Positions 51,039-62,320 of a stretch of DNA of 64,000 bases are shown in pieces. The translations under genes were made by a program, and so were the position numbers. Numbering within the stretch: position 1 is the first letter of the stretch; every line of letters starts with the position of its first letter. The stretch is from contig OY821522.1 of the NCBI GenBank assembly GCA_963682025.1, positions 29,004,959 through 29,068,958 of the forward strand. Reading direction: 5' to 3'. The notes below the pieces were generated by a model. It ran no database searches, was not told where the DNA came from, and saw only the letters and a program-made list of their open reading frames with translations. Source of the stretch: Cordilura impudica. Taxonomy: Eukaryota; Arthropoda; Insecta; Diptera; Scathophagidae.

Positions 51039-52502
51039 TTGGGATCTTCGTTTGATAATGCCAAGAGGCGTTTTCTTGCGCTTGAACGCAAACTCTCGAA
51101 ATACAAAATTATGAGAGAAATGTATCACGATTTTATGAAAGAATATGTCGACTTAGGTCACATGTCTATTGCGGACAATACTATTCCGAGTCTCCCACAT
51201 TTCATTCCTCATCAATGTGTTTTACGTCCTCAAAGCTCTAGTACTAAACTTCGTGTAGTCTTTGATGCCTCAAGTCGAACTTCTTCACAAACGTCGCTTA
51301 ACGATTTATTAATGGTTGGACCTACTGTTCAAGAAGAGTTATATTCAACTCTAATCCGTTTTCGTTTCCATAAATTCGTTATCACTGCTGATATTGAAAA
51401 AATGTATCGCCAAGTTTTGGTTGGCGAAAAAGATAGAAATTTTCAATTAATACTTTGGAGACAAAACCCATCTGATTTGCTTCAAGTTTTCCGTTTAAAT
51501 TCAGTCACTTACGGCACAGCTTCTGCGCCATTTTTAGCGATCAGATGTCTCACTCACTTAAGTGATTTATACAAAGAGATTTTGCCAATGGGTGCAAAAA
51601 TTACTCGCAGTGATTCCTATGTCGATGACTTGTTAACTGGCGCCGATAATTTTCAAGAACTTTTAATTATTCGAGACCAGGTGACTCAAATATTGAGTTC
51701 AGCTGGATTTAATTTAACCAAATGGTTTTCGAATAACCCCGATTTTAATATTTCAAATGATAAAGAAAAATTATTACATAATGATTCCGATTCAGCCAAA
51801 GCTTTAGGTATACATTGGATTCCGAAGAATGATTCATTTAGGTTTCATTTGGAAGATAATTTCAACGACCTAAAAGCAACAAAAAGAAACATTTTATCGG
51901 TTTCATCTCTGTTGTTTGATCCTCTCGGACTTTTATGCCCAATTATAACAAAATCCAAAATGTTGTTAGAAGAACTTTGGATTCAAAAACTCGACTGGGA
52001 TGAACCAATTCCTATGCGACTAAATACTGTATGGGATGATTTTAAAATTAATTTATTGAAAATTGATTCAATTCAGATCCCGAGATTCGTTCACACAAAT
52101 TCTTCATCAAAAATCCAGATTCATGGGTTTTCTGACGCCTCAATTCGGGCGTATGGGTGCTGCATATATATTCGGAGTATTGACTCAAATGGAGTCTCTT
52201 GTCGGCTACTTACAGCTAAATCAAAAGTAGCTCCACTCAAGACGAAATCTCTTCCGAGACTTGAGTTGTGTGCAGCGCACCTATTGGCTAAGTTGCGGAC
52301 TCGAATTGAGAAAATGATTAGCTTTGTAATCGAGAGTGTAAACTTCTGGACAGATTCAGAAATCACTTACATTGGATCAAAACTCATTCATCTACACTCG
52401 CAACTTTTGTTTCAAATCGAGTTGCTGAAATACAAGAATGCTCAGACCGCGTTTACTGGCGCCATGTGCCTACAAAGCAAAGTCCGGCTGACATTGTTTT
52501 AA
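51039..52502 (+). pseudogene. BEL 1 reverse transcriptase-RNase H
   Basis: 487 open codons. RT motifs: YVDLGHMSIADNT, LRVVFDASSRTSSQTSLND, ITADIEKMYRQVLV, VTYGTASAPFLAIRCL and SYVDDLLTGAD (catalytic YVDD). LGIHWIPKND and LLFDPLGLLCPIITKSK link to RNase H with HGFSDASIRAYGCCIYIR (first Asp), LPRLELCAAHLLAKL (Glu) and FWTDSEITYIG (Asp). The start is not a true one, as Pol is read from gag. The frame shifts near 52385-52470 into the frame of the next part. This is the best preserved part of the element. Confidence 0.85.
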
Positions 52503-53237
52503 GAGGAAGTGATGTAGACGAGTTAAAAAACTCAATTTGGTTTCTTCTCCATGATAGCTCAGAGTGGCCTGTTTACCATCATTTCGAGCTAACAGAGAAC
52601 CAAGAGTCCTTAGAAAAGAGAAAATCCAATGTTTTCCTTACAGTAGAGAATTCATCAGAATTACAATGTTCTCCGAAAGATGATTCTGAAAATATATTCT
52701 TAAAATTGATTAAGGATCAATCTTCATATAAAAAGATTATAAGAGTCATGTGCTTCGTGTTAAGATTTATTGATTTTGTTAGAAAATGTAAAATATGAAA
52801 CTCAAAGACTCCTACTGTCAGGGAAATGAATTGGGCCTTTTATAGGCTTGTGGAAATGGTCCAGAGAGAAAATTTTGCTGAGGATATTTCTAAGTTAAAA
52901 AAATCTCTAGAGTTACCTTCTAATATTCAAAGGTTAATACCATTTATCCACAATTTTACAGAAAATAAGCGAAACTTTTCACTTGTCAGGGTAGGTGGGA
53001 GATTGCTTAATGCGCCATTACCGTATAATACCAAATTCCCACTTCTATTGCCGAGAAAAACGGTTTTTGTTTCACGGTATTTACGCGATTTGCATTTCGA
53101 TAATTGCCATGCTGGTACAAAAGAATTAATATCTCTGTTAAGAGAGAATATTTGGCTCATAAATGCAACAGATGAGTGCAGCAATATAGTGCGTAAAAGT
53201 GTTCATTGTTACCGCTATAAACCAAAATTAATGACCC
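52466..53237 (+). pseudogene. BEL 1 Pol linker and integrase zinc-binding domain
   Basis: In the shifted frame: VYWRHVPTKQSPADIVLRG; a stop at 52796, then from 52826 RVGGRLLNAPLPYNTKFP, LLLPRKTVFVSRYLRDLH and the HHCC zinc domain LHFDNCHAGTKELISLL..IVRKSVHCYRYKP. It is cut at MT(Q) by the Gypsy insertion (duplicated ACCC 53234-53237 and 57896-57899) and resumes at 57896. Confidence 0.8.
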
Positions 53238-54302
53238 TGTAATGTAGTTCGTCAAATTGGATTAACAAAAGATGATTTGTAGGGAGTACCAGGATTAGTA
53301 TGATGACCGTTATGCTTCCAGGAGCTTCATTATCTAGATTTTCAGGATTACCATGATGATTAAAGATGTACCAAGGATGTAAGGCAGGATCTGGATAGTG
53401 ATGGTGATTCAGGATTCAGGATTCAGTGTGATGGTGATTTTGGTTGTAGATCAGGATCAGGATGATGGTGATTTTGGTTGATGATCAGGATCAGGATGAT
53501 GGTGATTTTGGTTGATGATCAGGATTCCAGGGATGTCCTTAGGATCGCCATGTAATAGATGTCCTAAGGATTGAGGATTTCAGGATCAGGTTCGGTCTCA
53601 GGATCGCCATGTAATAAATTAGTAGGATCTCCATGTATTAAGTTAGGGTGTTCTTATTACCTTTTTTTATATAGCAAATTAAAACATATTTTTTTATTTT
53701 TAATTTTTAATTTTTATTGTTTACTAAGTTGTTCTTTGTCAGAACAACTGTTACTCTAGACGTTTAAAACAAGATTGATTTAAAACTAAAATGTGGCAGG
53801 TTTATATACTAAAATACTAACTATAATTTTACAAAATTATTCTCTTAAATTATACATAGATTTTCTCTTAAATCCTAAGTGCTTACGCAGCATAGTGAGC
53901 GACCTTTGTAAATCCGCTCTATGACACACATGTGTGAAACACTTGTGTTAACCACACCGCTTGCAACAACGTTAAATGGGTGGTCTCAATATTAAGTATT
54001 TCAATATGTCAAGTGCAACAATATCGAATACACAAAACATACGTTTCCGTATTTGCTTTGTGTTGCCGTCATGCATGTACTTGAAATCAGATACTCTTTT
54101 ATTTATCTTTGGCTTTGGTTTGTTTACTGACAACACCATGCCATACCCATTCATTGATCGCAATGTTTATAGTAGAACCCAACACGTGCATTCTCACATT
54201 GCAACGTTTTTGGTCAACACATGTTTGTCAAGTGGTTGTTCAAATACCCTATGCTCTGCATTCATGCACTAAGTGAATGCCCTATAGTATGCATACATTA
54301 CT
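53238..54302 (-). repeat. Gypsy element LTR, left (3' LTR on minus strand)
   Basis: Contains three imperfect 34-bp repeats (GATGATGGTGATTTTGGTTG..) at about 53430-53530. The inner end lacks 7 bp or so (GCATACATTAC instead of GCATACGAACTACATTAC). Next to it, read on the minus strand, AAGGGCGGTGGAG is a plausible polypurine tract. Confidence 0.85.
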
Positions 54303-54831
54303 CCACCGCCCTTAAGAGGAATCATACAATTTCTTCAAGTTCAAAAGAGATTGTAGGATTACTGTGTATATTATTGTATGCATACCACACGTTTTGTTAT
54401 CCTATACTTATTTTTATTAATGTAATGCTTATATATACGTTTTCATTGTTCTAGTAATTGTATTAAGATTATACTGATCTTTAATGTCAGCTACTATGTA
54501 TATAATTCTACTGTTTATTATAAATATGAATCATTATGTGTATACATTTGTGTTATATTCATTTTATACATATGACACTTTGTTCTCATACGTAATATTA
54601 TATGCGCTTGTCATTAATAATTATAATTTTATTAACATATAAAAAATTTTTGTTCTGTAATTCTACGCTTATTTAAATGATAACACCTTAAATAATAATT
54701 TTATTAACATATAGAATATATTTACGTAATTGTTTGTTTGACTTAATTGCTACTTTTGCTTATGTTAAATTATATCTAAAAGAACATTATTGTGCCAGTA
54801 TGTTTATTTATTTTCTTATTTAAAAAAAAAA

Positions 54832-54860
<29 letters not shown>

Positions 54861-54863
<3 letters not shown>

Positions 54864-55243
54864 TAATTGCTTATATTTCTTTAGTAAACTCTTATGGTAC
54901 GTCTTAACATTATTCCCTATCTGTACTGAAACGTTCAAATCACTAATCTCTACTATATTGTAAGGACCTTTATATGGTGCTTCATTTTTCCTTCTGTTTT
55001 CTACTCTAACTAACACTAAATCACCTACTTCTAACCCTATACTATTTGCTTTCTTCTGTGATTCTATTTGTCTATTATTTTTCACTTGTTCTGTCATGCG
55101 TTTTGCATTGTCCAGTGAATGCTTCAGTCTTGTTTTCAGTTCGTTGGCGTAATTTTCAAAATTATATACCTTGGGATGATTCCGGATCTCATCACCTGGC
55201 AATTTTGGTAATTTTCCAAATATTAACTCAAACGGAGTGTATT
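54861..55243 (-). pseudogene. Gypsy integrase C-terminal fragment (GPY/F module)
   Basis: Minus strand, in frame: NTPFELIFGKLPKLPGDEIR, KTRLKHSLDNAKRMTEQV, GLEVGDLVLVRVENRRK, NEAPYKGPYNIVEISDL and TYHKSLLKKYKQL. The TPFELIFG motif and the GPY/F module are typical of Ty3/Gypsy integrases. Everything upstream (zinc finger and DDE core) is gone. The module binds DNA or chromatin in intact enzymes. Confidence 0.8.
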
Positions 55244-56138
55244 ACTTTACAATTGTTAAGAATTGATATCTTAAAATTATCATCTGTTCATACAAGAATT
55301 ATTGTTATTTTATATTATATTTCTTTTTATATTATATTTCATAGAATTATGTATTGAACACAAAATTTATTTCATTTCATTGTAATTTTCACCTTAAAAC
55401 TTTATCATTAATATTCAATGCAATACAAATGTAAGTTTATTTTACCAATTCGTTCTATAATCGATTTATGTTAATATTTCTATCAATTCAACTTAAATAT
55501 TCATTTCATCGATTTATTTTAATCTTTTTATTCTGTTCATTTTAAATATTTATTTCATCAATTTATTTTATTTTTCGTTAATTTTAAATATTAATTTCAT
55601 CAATTTATTTTAATATTTTTATCAATTCATTTGGCTGTGGTCAATGATAAGGTAGTTATTGATTTCATTAATTATATGTTGCCTGGTGTATTCCTAAGAT
55701 TCTGTTATTTAATCATCTTATTGTTACTTGCTTCTATTTTCTCTTCCATTATTTCTCTATTCTTGGGACTTATTCTCATACCATATATATTCATTTCTTA
55801 TACTCCATATATTCATCTCATAATAGATATCAGTTTCTTCACATCGAAATCTAGTTTCGCAGAATTATCACTGTATCTCGCTAGCCTACTTATTCATTCA
55901 TTATATCAGGCATCACTTACAGATGTACACGCACACATCTTGAAGTGATCAATTTCAACAGGCGCTGTTCCATCTTATCCTCATTCTATGCTATTTCATT
56001 CTGTCAGTCTTCACCAGTATTCATTCCTACTGTTTCAAATACTATTCTCAATTCCACCCCTATCATTGCCTAAACGTATAATATATCGATGCTATTAAAA
56101 TTTTATTTTGTTATTCATATGTCTTATGTATTTTCTTT

Positions 56139-56178
<40 letters not shown>

Positions 56179-56569
56179 ATCTTACTTATTAACTCTAACA
56201 TATTAGAACTTTTAAGTTTTTTCTTCTTTATCATTTATGTATACTTTGAAATGTTTTTATTTGTTGACAAATTCACATTTTGTTTTTATTATTTTATATT
56301 AGTAGACAGGCATAATTCCCAAAGATAGTTTATTTTTTTTTCTGTTTAATTGTAAGAAACAATATCTCTTTTTTTTTTCTTTAATTTCTCCTGATTCCCA
56401 CTGTTGTCTAGCTTTCTTTTTTAAGTATGTAAGTAGGAACTTAATTTTTGTCCATGTTAAAATGGGACATCTTATTTTATAATACATTCTTCAGTTTTTA
56501 TTTGCGCAAAGCACTTAATAAAAACCGTCCCTAACAATTTTTATACTACCTTATTATCACTTGTAATGT
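55244..56569. other. Gypsy interior, AT-rich, no gene recognised
   Basis: Contains long T tracts (for example 56139-56176) and an open frame at 55631-55948 of mostly Leu/Ile/Ser that I do not accept as coding. It may be the remnant of gag or untranslated sequence. Confidence 0.5.
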
Positions 56570-56823
56570 AATACACTCCGTTTGAGTTAATATTTGGAAA
56601 ATTACCAAAATTGCCAGGTGATGATACTATAGGGCATTCACTTAGTGCATGAATGCATAGCATAGGGTATTTGAACAACCACTTGACATACATGTGTTGA
56701 CCAGAAACGTTGCAATGTGAGAATGCACGTGTTGGGTTCTACTATAAACATTGCGATCAATGAATGGGTATGGCATGGTGTTGTCAGTAAACAAACCAAA
56801 GCCAAAGATAAATAAAAGAGTGA
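56570..56823 (+). repeat. Inverted copy of integrase and LTR pieces
   Basis: 56570-56624 is the inverse of 55187-55243 (integrase codons AATACACTCC...CCAGGTGATGA); 56624-56823 is the inverse of LTR sequence at about 54100-54288 (ACTATAGGGCATTCACTTAG...ATAAATAAAAGAG). The two pieces, normally 0.9 kb apart, are directly joined at a short GATGA/TA overlap. Confidence 0.8.
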
Positions 56824-57895
56824 TGTAATGTAGTTTGTCAAATTGGATTAACAAAAGATGATTTGTAGAGAGTACCAGGATTAGTATGATGACCGTTATG
56901 CTTCCAGGAGCTTCATTATCTAGATTTTCAGGATTACCATGATGATTAAAGATGTACCAAGGATGTAAGGCAGGATCTGGATGGTGATGGTGATTCAGGA
57001 TTCAGGATTCAGTGTGATGGTGATTTTGGTTGTAGATCAGGATCAGGATGATGGTGATTTTGGTTGATGATCAGGATCAGGATGATGGTGATTTTGGTTG
57101 ATGATCAGGATTCCAGGGATGTCCTTAGGATCGCCATGTAATAGATGTCCTAAGGATTGAGGATTTCAGGATCAGGTTCGGTCTCAGGATCGCCATGTAA
57201 TAGATTAGTAGGATCTCCATGTATTAAGTTAGGGTGTTCTTATTACCTTTTTTTATATAGCAAATTAAAACATATTTTTTTATTTTTAATTTTTAATTTT
57301 TATTGTTTACTAAGTTGTTCTTTGTCAGAACAACTGTTACTCTAGACGTTTAAAACAAGATTGATTTAAAACTAAAATGTGGCAGGTTTATATACTAAAA
57401 TACTAACTATAATTTTACAAAATTATTCTCTTAAATTATACATAGATTTTCTCTTAAATCCTAAGTGCTTACGCAGCATAGTGAGCGACCTTTGTAAATC
57501 CGCTCTATGACACACATGTGTGAAACACTTGTGTTAACCACACCGCTTGCATCAACGTTAAATGGGTGGTCTCAATATTAAGTATTTCAATATGTCAAGT
57601 GCAACAATATCGAATACACAAAACATACGTTTCCGTATTTGCTTTGTGTTGCCGTCATGCATGTACTTGAAATCAGATACTCTTTTGTTTATCTTTGGCT
57701 TTGGTTTGTTTACTGACAACACCATGCCATACCCATTCATTGATCGCAATGTTTATAGTAGAACCCAACACGTGCATTCTCACATTGCAACGTTTCTGGT
57801 CAACACATGTATGTCAAGTGGTTGTTCAAATACCCTATGCTCTGCATTCATGCACTAAGTGAATGCCCTATAGTATGCATACGAACTACATTACA
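56824..57895 (-). repeat. Gypsy element LTR, right (5' LTR on minus strand)
   Basis: Complete LTR, TGTAATGTAGTTTG to CGAACTACATTACA, including the same 34-bp repeats near 57013-57115. A TATA-like ATAAATAAAAGAG equivalent is present on the minus strand in the left copy (about 54095) and altered here to AAACAAAAGAG. Confidence 0.85.
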
Positions 57896-58861
57896 ACCCA
57901 AATAATGGGAAATTTGCCCACAGATAGAGTGAGAGCTCTACGTCCATTTTTAATAGTTGGCGTAGACTTTTGTGGTCCCATCAATATTTCATTACGAATT
58001 CGATGTAGACCACCTATTAAAATGTGTATAGCGGTATTCGTTTGTTTCACTTCAAAGGCAGTTCACTTAGAATTAGTACCAAACTTGTGCACTGATGCAT
58101 TTATTCTTTCCCTTAAAAGGTTCGTTGCCAGGAGAGGACTGCCCAGCAAAGTGTACAGCGACAACGCCACCAACTTCGGGGGGGCCAGCCGAACACTGTA
58201 CAGAGTTGTACGAGGCGTTCGAAAAGGGCAAAGAGGCCGTAGTGTCGTACGCAGCGTCATACAAGGTCGACTTCAGCTTCATACCTCCAAGGGCTCCTCA
58301 CTTCGGAGGACTGTGGGAGCAGCCGTGAAGCAGGCGAAACACCTACTTCTGCGAGCGGTGGGCATTGCATCGCTAACCCAAGAGGAAATGGTGACAATGC
58401 TTGCAGAAGTAGAAGCGGTGCTCAACAGTCGTCCAACCGCACCGCTGTCACCAGACCCGAACGACGGGAATGCGCTGACTCCCGCGCATCTAGTAATCGG
58501 AAAGGGTCTGCGTTCGCTGCCGCCAGGATCCGTCGGAGACGTCAGCGACAACAATCTGAGGTGCTTGAAGCGATGGCGGATGCTTTGCGCACTCAAGCAG
58601 CGGTTCTGGCAGGCTTAGTTCAAAGACTACATCCTCAGGCTGCAGAACAAGGGCAAGTGGCACAAAGAAGAGCGCAACCTCAGAGTAGACCAAGTAGTAG
58701 TGGTTCACGAGGACAACCTCCTGCCTCAAGAGTGGCTGACCGGAAGAGTCGTCCGCGTGATAGAAGGCCAAGACGGCAAGGTCAGAGTGGCGGAGGTGTT
58801 GACAAGAAACGGCGTATATAAGCGGCCGATTCACAAGCTTGCACAACTCCCAGATGTTTGA
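57896..58861 (+). pseudogene. BEL 1 integrase core and C-terminal domain
   Basis: Resumes integrase: QIMGNLPTDRVRALRPF, IVGVDFCGPINIS (first Asp), FTSKAVHLELVPNLCTDAFI, YSDNATNFGGASRTL (second Asp), then in another frame ELYEAFEKGKEAV and RAPHFGGLWEQP (catalytic Glu); next AKHLLLRAVGIASLTQEEM, LNSRPTAPLSPDPND, LTPAHLVIGKGLRSLPPGS and LRCLKRWRMLCALKQRFWQ. A stop replaces Trp at about 58616, after which KDYILRLQNKGKWHKEE and NLLPQEWLTGRVVRV finish the protein at a TGA at 58859. One-base frame errors lie near 58199 and 58320. From about 58115 onward the codons become strikingly GC-rich. Confidence 0.85.
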
Positions 58862-58890
58862 AGACCTTCGGTCCTTCAATGGGGCCGGAA

Positions 58891-59349
58891 TGTTGGATCG
58901 TCAACGTGGTTTTCTCCGTCGGATGGTTTTTTAACTTATTTTTTTACCTTTTATTTTTATTTGATACATATATTTTTTTTTTATAATAATATTTTCTTAT
59001 TAATTGTTTTTTTAATGAACTTTATTGAAGTCCATGATATTACAGATTATCACATGAATTTCGATAACCTTTAACATAATAATAATTTATAAAATTAAGT
59101 GTTTTGGCAACCCCTTCGAACTGAATTGCTTACAATGTAAAAGATAACGGGTTCACTGAAAAGAAAAGAATATGAAGTTAATATATAAATAAAAAAGTCA
59201 GTCGTATACTACACCATAAAAAGAAGTGTTTTAATTTTCCGTCAACAAGTTTAGTTGTTTTCTTTGAATTTAATTCCCACCATTTTGAAATTGTTCTTTT
59301 TAGTGTAATCTCACATATAAAAATTCTTAAAAACTATTAAGATTTTTCA
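58891..59349 (+). repeat. BEL 1 3' LTR
   Basis: 459 bp, TGTTGGATCGTCAACGTGG to AAGATTTTTCA; preceded by the purine-rich GGGGCCGGAA. Alignable parts are nearly identical to the 5' LTR, but two segments found there are absent here. Confidence 0.9.
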
Positions 59350-59756
59350 ACATTCATATTCAACGAATCGAGTCTGTACAGAAACAATTTCTACTCTTTT
59401 GCTGACGTGGCTTACCTTTGGAATTTTTCAATTAATCTACCTTCATATGTTGATCGACTTAAATTAATAAAATTACCTACTTTGGAAAGCCGTAGGACTA
59501 TGCTAAAAGTAACATTTATGATCAACCTCATTAATGGTGAAATCTGTTCGCACTTTCTTGTCAACAATATAACTTTTAATGTTCCTCAACGAGTATCACG
59601 CCAATTCCAACCACTCTTTGTTAAATCTTTTGAAACCAACTATGCTCTAGCTGATCCTTTTAGAAGAATTTGTTGTGATTATAATAATCTTTATCAATTA
59701 ATTGATTTTTCGTTTAATACTTTTGTTGATGAATCGATTGCCAAGTTCCACGTAAG
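59350..59756 (+). pseudogene. LINE 2, C-terminal part
   Basis: Continues LINE 2 after BEL 1: HIQRIESVQKQFLLFAL, then (shifted) LPSYVDRLKLIKLPTLESRR, FMINLINGEICSHFLVNN and YNNLYQLIDFSFNTFVDESI. The sequence switches at about 59756 into a minus-strand BEL, before the LINE stop codon and tail, so the 3' end is missing. Confidence 0.75.
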
Positions 59757-61570
59757 AGCCGTAGAAGCAGATTGAGAGTTGAATTTTCCACCAACAACCC
59801 ATCCAAAAACTGTATTAACCAAACAAGGCATGCATTCTCCTAATGATATGCGTCCATCGAGCAATAAATCAAAGAATACCTCAGTGCTTATCAACAAATC
59901 GATTTTTTGAGGCTTGAAGAACGTTGGGTCAGCTAATTCAATCGTTTCAGGAATTTTCCAATTTGATGTCCTTCAAAATTCACCAGGTTGTTAAGCAGAA
60001 ATTGAGTTTGTCACAGCAAAGGTTGAGGACCACTGGAACGAGCCAATACGTGATTTAATCGTAGCTGCGACAGAAAATTTTGATGCTTGTTCGGACTTCA
60101 TTGATACCAGAAACCTCTTGAGAATTTGGATGCAATTGTAACTTGAGCCTTTTCGCAACATCTTCTGTAATAAAATTGATTTCAGAACAGGAATCAAGTA
60201 GTACTCTTACCGGTTGAAATGATCCATATATGTCTTTAATGAGAACAACGGCAGTTGGTATTATTGCCCTCTTAAACGACCGAGCTACTAATGACACAAG
60301 AGTACCGTGACTAGTCGAGGGCCTTTGGTTTTGACCAAGATTTGTCGATGATGTTCCAGATTGATCAGGGACCATGAAAATATGAAGCGTAGAATTGTGT
60401 GGAGACTGGCAAACTCGACACCAAGATTTAGAGGGACATTTCGTAACCAAATCACCCTTTCGAAGGCAATTGATGCATTATCCATTACGTTTTACAAAGT
60501 TAAATCACTCCGACACTACGAGCGACAAAAACGAAGTACAAGTTGCAATATGATGTTCATTGCTGTTGCAATATGAACAGGTTGAATTTGTGTTCGAATT
60601 CACAAAAGTATTTACAGGTTGATTGACTTTCGATTTTGGTTTGACACCACTATATTTATGATTTTTACCATTACTTTCCGAAAATTGACAGCGATGGCTC
60701 AATATATTGTAGCAGGAGTCCCAAGATGGTAGCGATTCAAATTCCTATTTTTCGTCATAATTTTCTCTAGATCCGTCATCCAGCTTTGACAAAACAATAT
60801 GAATTATTATTGCATTCATGACGTCCATTTCGGAGCCAAGCGATAAAAGCGAACCACGAATCGCCAAAACAGTATCAATGGTGTTTACGTAATGAGATGC
60901 AATCACCCTTGGACATTTGAGAAACATTAAAAAGAGCAGTAATATGTTCAAGAAAAATTAATACCTTATTGTCATATCGTTCCTGCGACCGCTCCGGAGC
61001 CTTGGGGTAATTCTCATCCGTTACCTGGAATGGTTCCACAACAGCTAAAGCAGGGCCAGAAAGACAATTCAATAAATAATTGAATTTATCAATAGCAGTG
61101 ATCGATGAATTCTCATGGACCATATTATTAAACGTTGTAATAAATTATTTGTAGTCGCCATACTTACCATCAAATCATGGTAGCTTCAACGATGGTAATC
61201 TGCTTTAATGTAACACTCCCGACATTGAAGCGATGAAAAAACTATGTTCCGCTGAAGTTGAGCAACGACTTTTATATATATGTGACAACAATTTTGCTTT
61301 GGCCGCGATGAGAACTTCTTCTAAATCACTTCGAGCATTATCATTAGGGCTTAACTTTTCAATTTGTCCTTGTATATGACAAACTTCTTTAAAATATGCT
61401 TCTAAAATTTGCATCCGACATTGCAAAATGATTGCATCACCTTTGTCGCCATCTTTTTCATTTTTCTTTTGTAGGTTAGTTACGTTTCGTTTCATAGTGG
61501 ATCTTTGTTGTTTCAATGAAGCTAACTCTGAGCCACTAGCATTAATAATTTCATAATCATTGTTAGCCAT
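59757..61570 (-). pseudogene. BEL 2 gag-protease, broken
   Basis: From ATG at 61570: MANNDYEIINASGSELASLK, KLSPNDNARSDLEEVLIAA (gag N-term); 61123: TAIDKFNYLLNCLSGPAL and VTDENYPKAPERSQERYDN; zinc knuckles CSYCNSNEHHIATC (about 60570) and CPSKSWCRVCQSPHNSTLH (about 60430); protease VLLDSCSEINFITEDVAKRL (about 60180, Cys in place of the usual Gly after DS); then WKIPETIELADPTFFKPQK and GRISLGECMPCLVNTVFGWV. Several frameshifts and stops. The unusual DSC active site occurs in the reading I see; whether it is ancestral or a mutation is unclear. Confidence 0.75.
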
Positions 61571-62057
61571 TTTGAAAAATCAAAAATTTTACAATAAAAA
61601 TTACAAAGAACCACTTCGGATTTGAAACACTTATTAACTTTCTATGTATATGAAAAAGCGCGATTTTATTTTTATATATGTACCACTAATGTATTTATAA
61701 TAATGTAATGTATTTAATGTTTTTAAAATTGTTGAAATGTCACTCAAATTATTTCGATGAGCAAACGAAGACAAATTGTTTTATTTACAAAATTATAATT
61801 TTATATTTTAATTCTGCTTCAAAATTGTAATGACGGCAGTGGTTAATGTCAGCTTAAAAAACTTCGAAACGAAAACTAATGTATATCAGCAACTGTAACA
61901 CCAAAGTTATCCAACGTCGAAAATGAGAACTGCGTGGCACAATTGTTACATATATCAAAGATGTCTTTTTTATTTTGTAGTGGCTCTACGGGCCAATTAG
62001 TTTTTTATCCGAACATAAAATAAATTGAAAATTTAAATTTAATTCAACACTGACCGC

Positions 62058-62073
62058 CCTGTCACGGTCGCCA
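62058..62073 (-). other. BEL 2 primer-binding site, tRNA-Arg type
   Basis: Minus-strand TGGCGACCGTGACAGG, four bases after the LTR, complementary to the 3' end of insect tRNA-Arg(UCG). Confidence 0.75.
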
Positions 62074-62077
62074 AAAA

Positions 62078-62319
62078 TGTTTGATAAAAAATTAAAGTTA
62101 ATTAAAAATAACTAGAAATTATCAAACGCACTGTATTGTATTTTAATGTTGTTTATTTAATGTTTCAACTACTACTACTTTTCTTAAAACTAATTTACAA
62201 TTTATATATGAAGATCACAAGACAAAGTAAATAACACCCAATAACATGACAGACGTATGTATATTGTGTTAGCGTACCAACAGTATTTGTTGTTGGTTAG
62301 CTAACTACAATATACAACA
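62078..62319 (-). repeat. BEL 2 5' LTR
   Basis: 242 bp; on the minus strand starts TGTTGTATATTGTAGTTAGC and ends TTATCAAACA, with the primer site four bases further. Only one LTR is present. It abuts element X copy 2 with one base between. Confidence 0.65.
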
Positions 62320-62320
62320 C

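Larger units (their letters stand above)
53238..57895 (-). mobile_element. Ty3/Gypsy-type LTR element, rearranged and non-autonomous
   Basis: Duplication ACCC on both sides; the ends TGTAATGTAGTTCG and CGAACTACATTACA are inverted. Two LTRs of about 1.07 kb (53238-54302, 56824-57895) differ by about eight substitutions and a small deletion at the inner end of the left one, so insertion is recent. The 2.5-kb interior holds only an integrase C-terminal fragment (minus strand) and AT-rich sequence. Gag, RT and a primer site are absent; an inverted block (56570-56823) replaces the region next to the right LTR. Confidence 0.85.
46048..59349 (+). mobile_element. BEL/Pao LTR retrotransposon 1, with nested insertions
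   Basis: Flanked by the 5-bp duplication ACATT (46043-46047, 59350-59354), splitting the LINE 2 codons for DPFYNI and HIQRIES, so the site is exact. Order: LTR, primer-binding site, leader with foldback, gag, remnant protease, RT/RNase H, integrase, polypurine GGGGCCGGAA, LTR. It contains the 4.66-kb Gypsy element; without that and the foldback it is about 7.9 kb, normal for BEL. Multiple frameshifts in gag-pol mean it is not autonomous now. BEL elements replicate via cytoplasmic particles and integrate with their own integrase. Confidence 0.9.
59757..62319 (-). mobile_element. BEL/Pao element 2, 5' half only
   Basis: Minus-strand element with LTR (62078-62319), primer site, gag and protease, ending abruptly within the protease-RT linker at the LINE 2 junction; RT, RNase H, integrase and the 3' LTR are missing. 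It differs from BEL 1 in primer type and sequence, so it is another family. No target duplication can be read because one end is lost. Confidence 0.8.

Noticed and set aside
55631..55948. 105-codon hydrophobic frame in the Gypsy interior
   Set aside because: Leu/Ile/Ser/Phe composition follows from T-rich sequence; no domain seen and it lies antisense to the element.
58490..58879. Antisense open frames over the GC-rich BEL integrase
   Set aside because: They are shadows: the sense strand carries conserved BEL integrase motifs.
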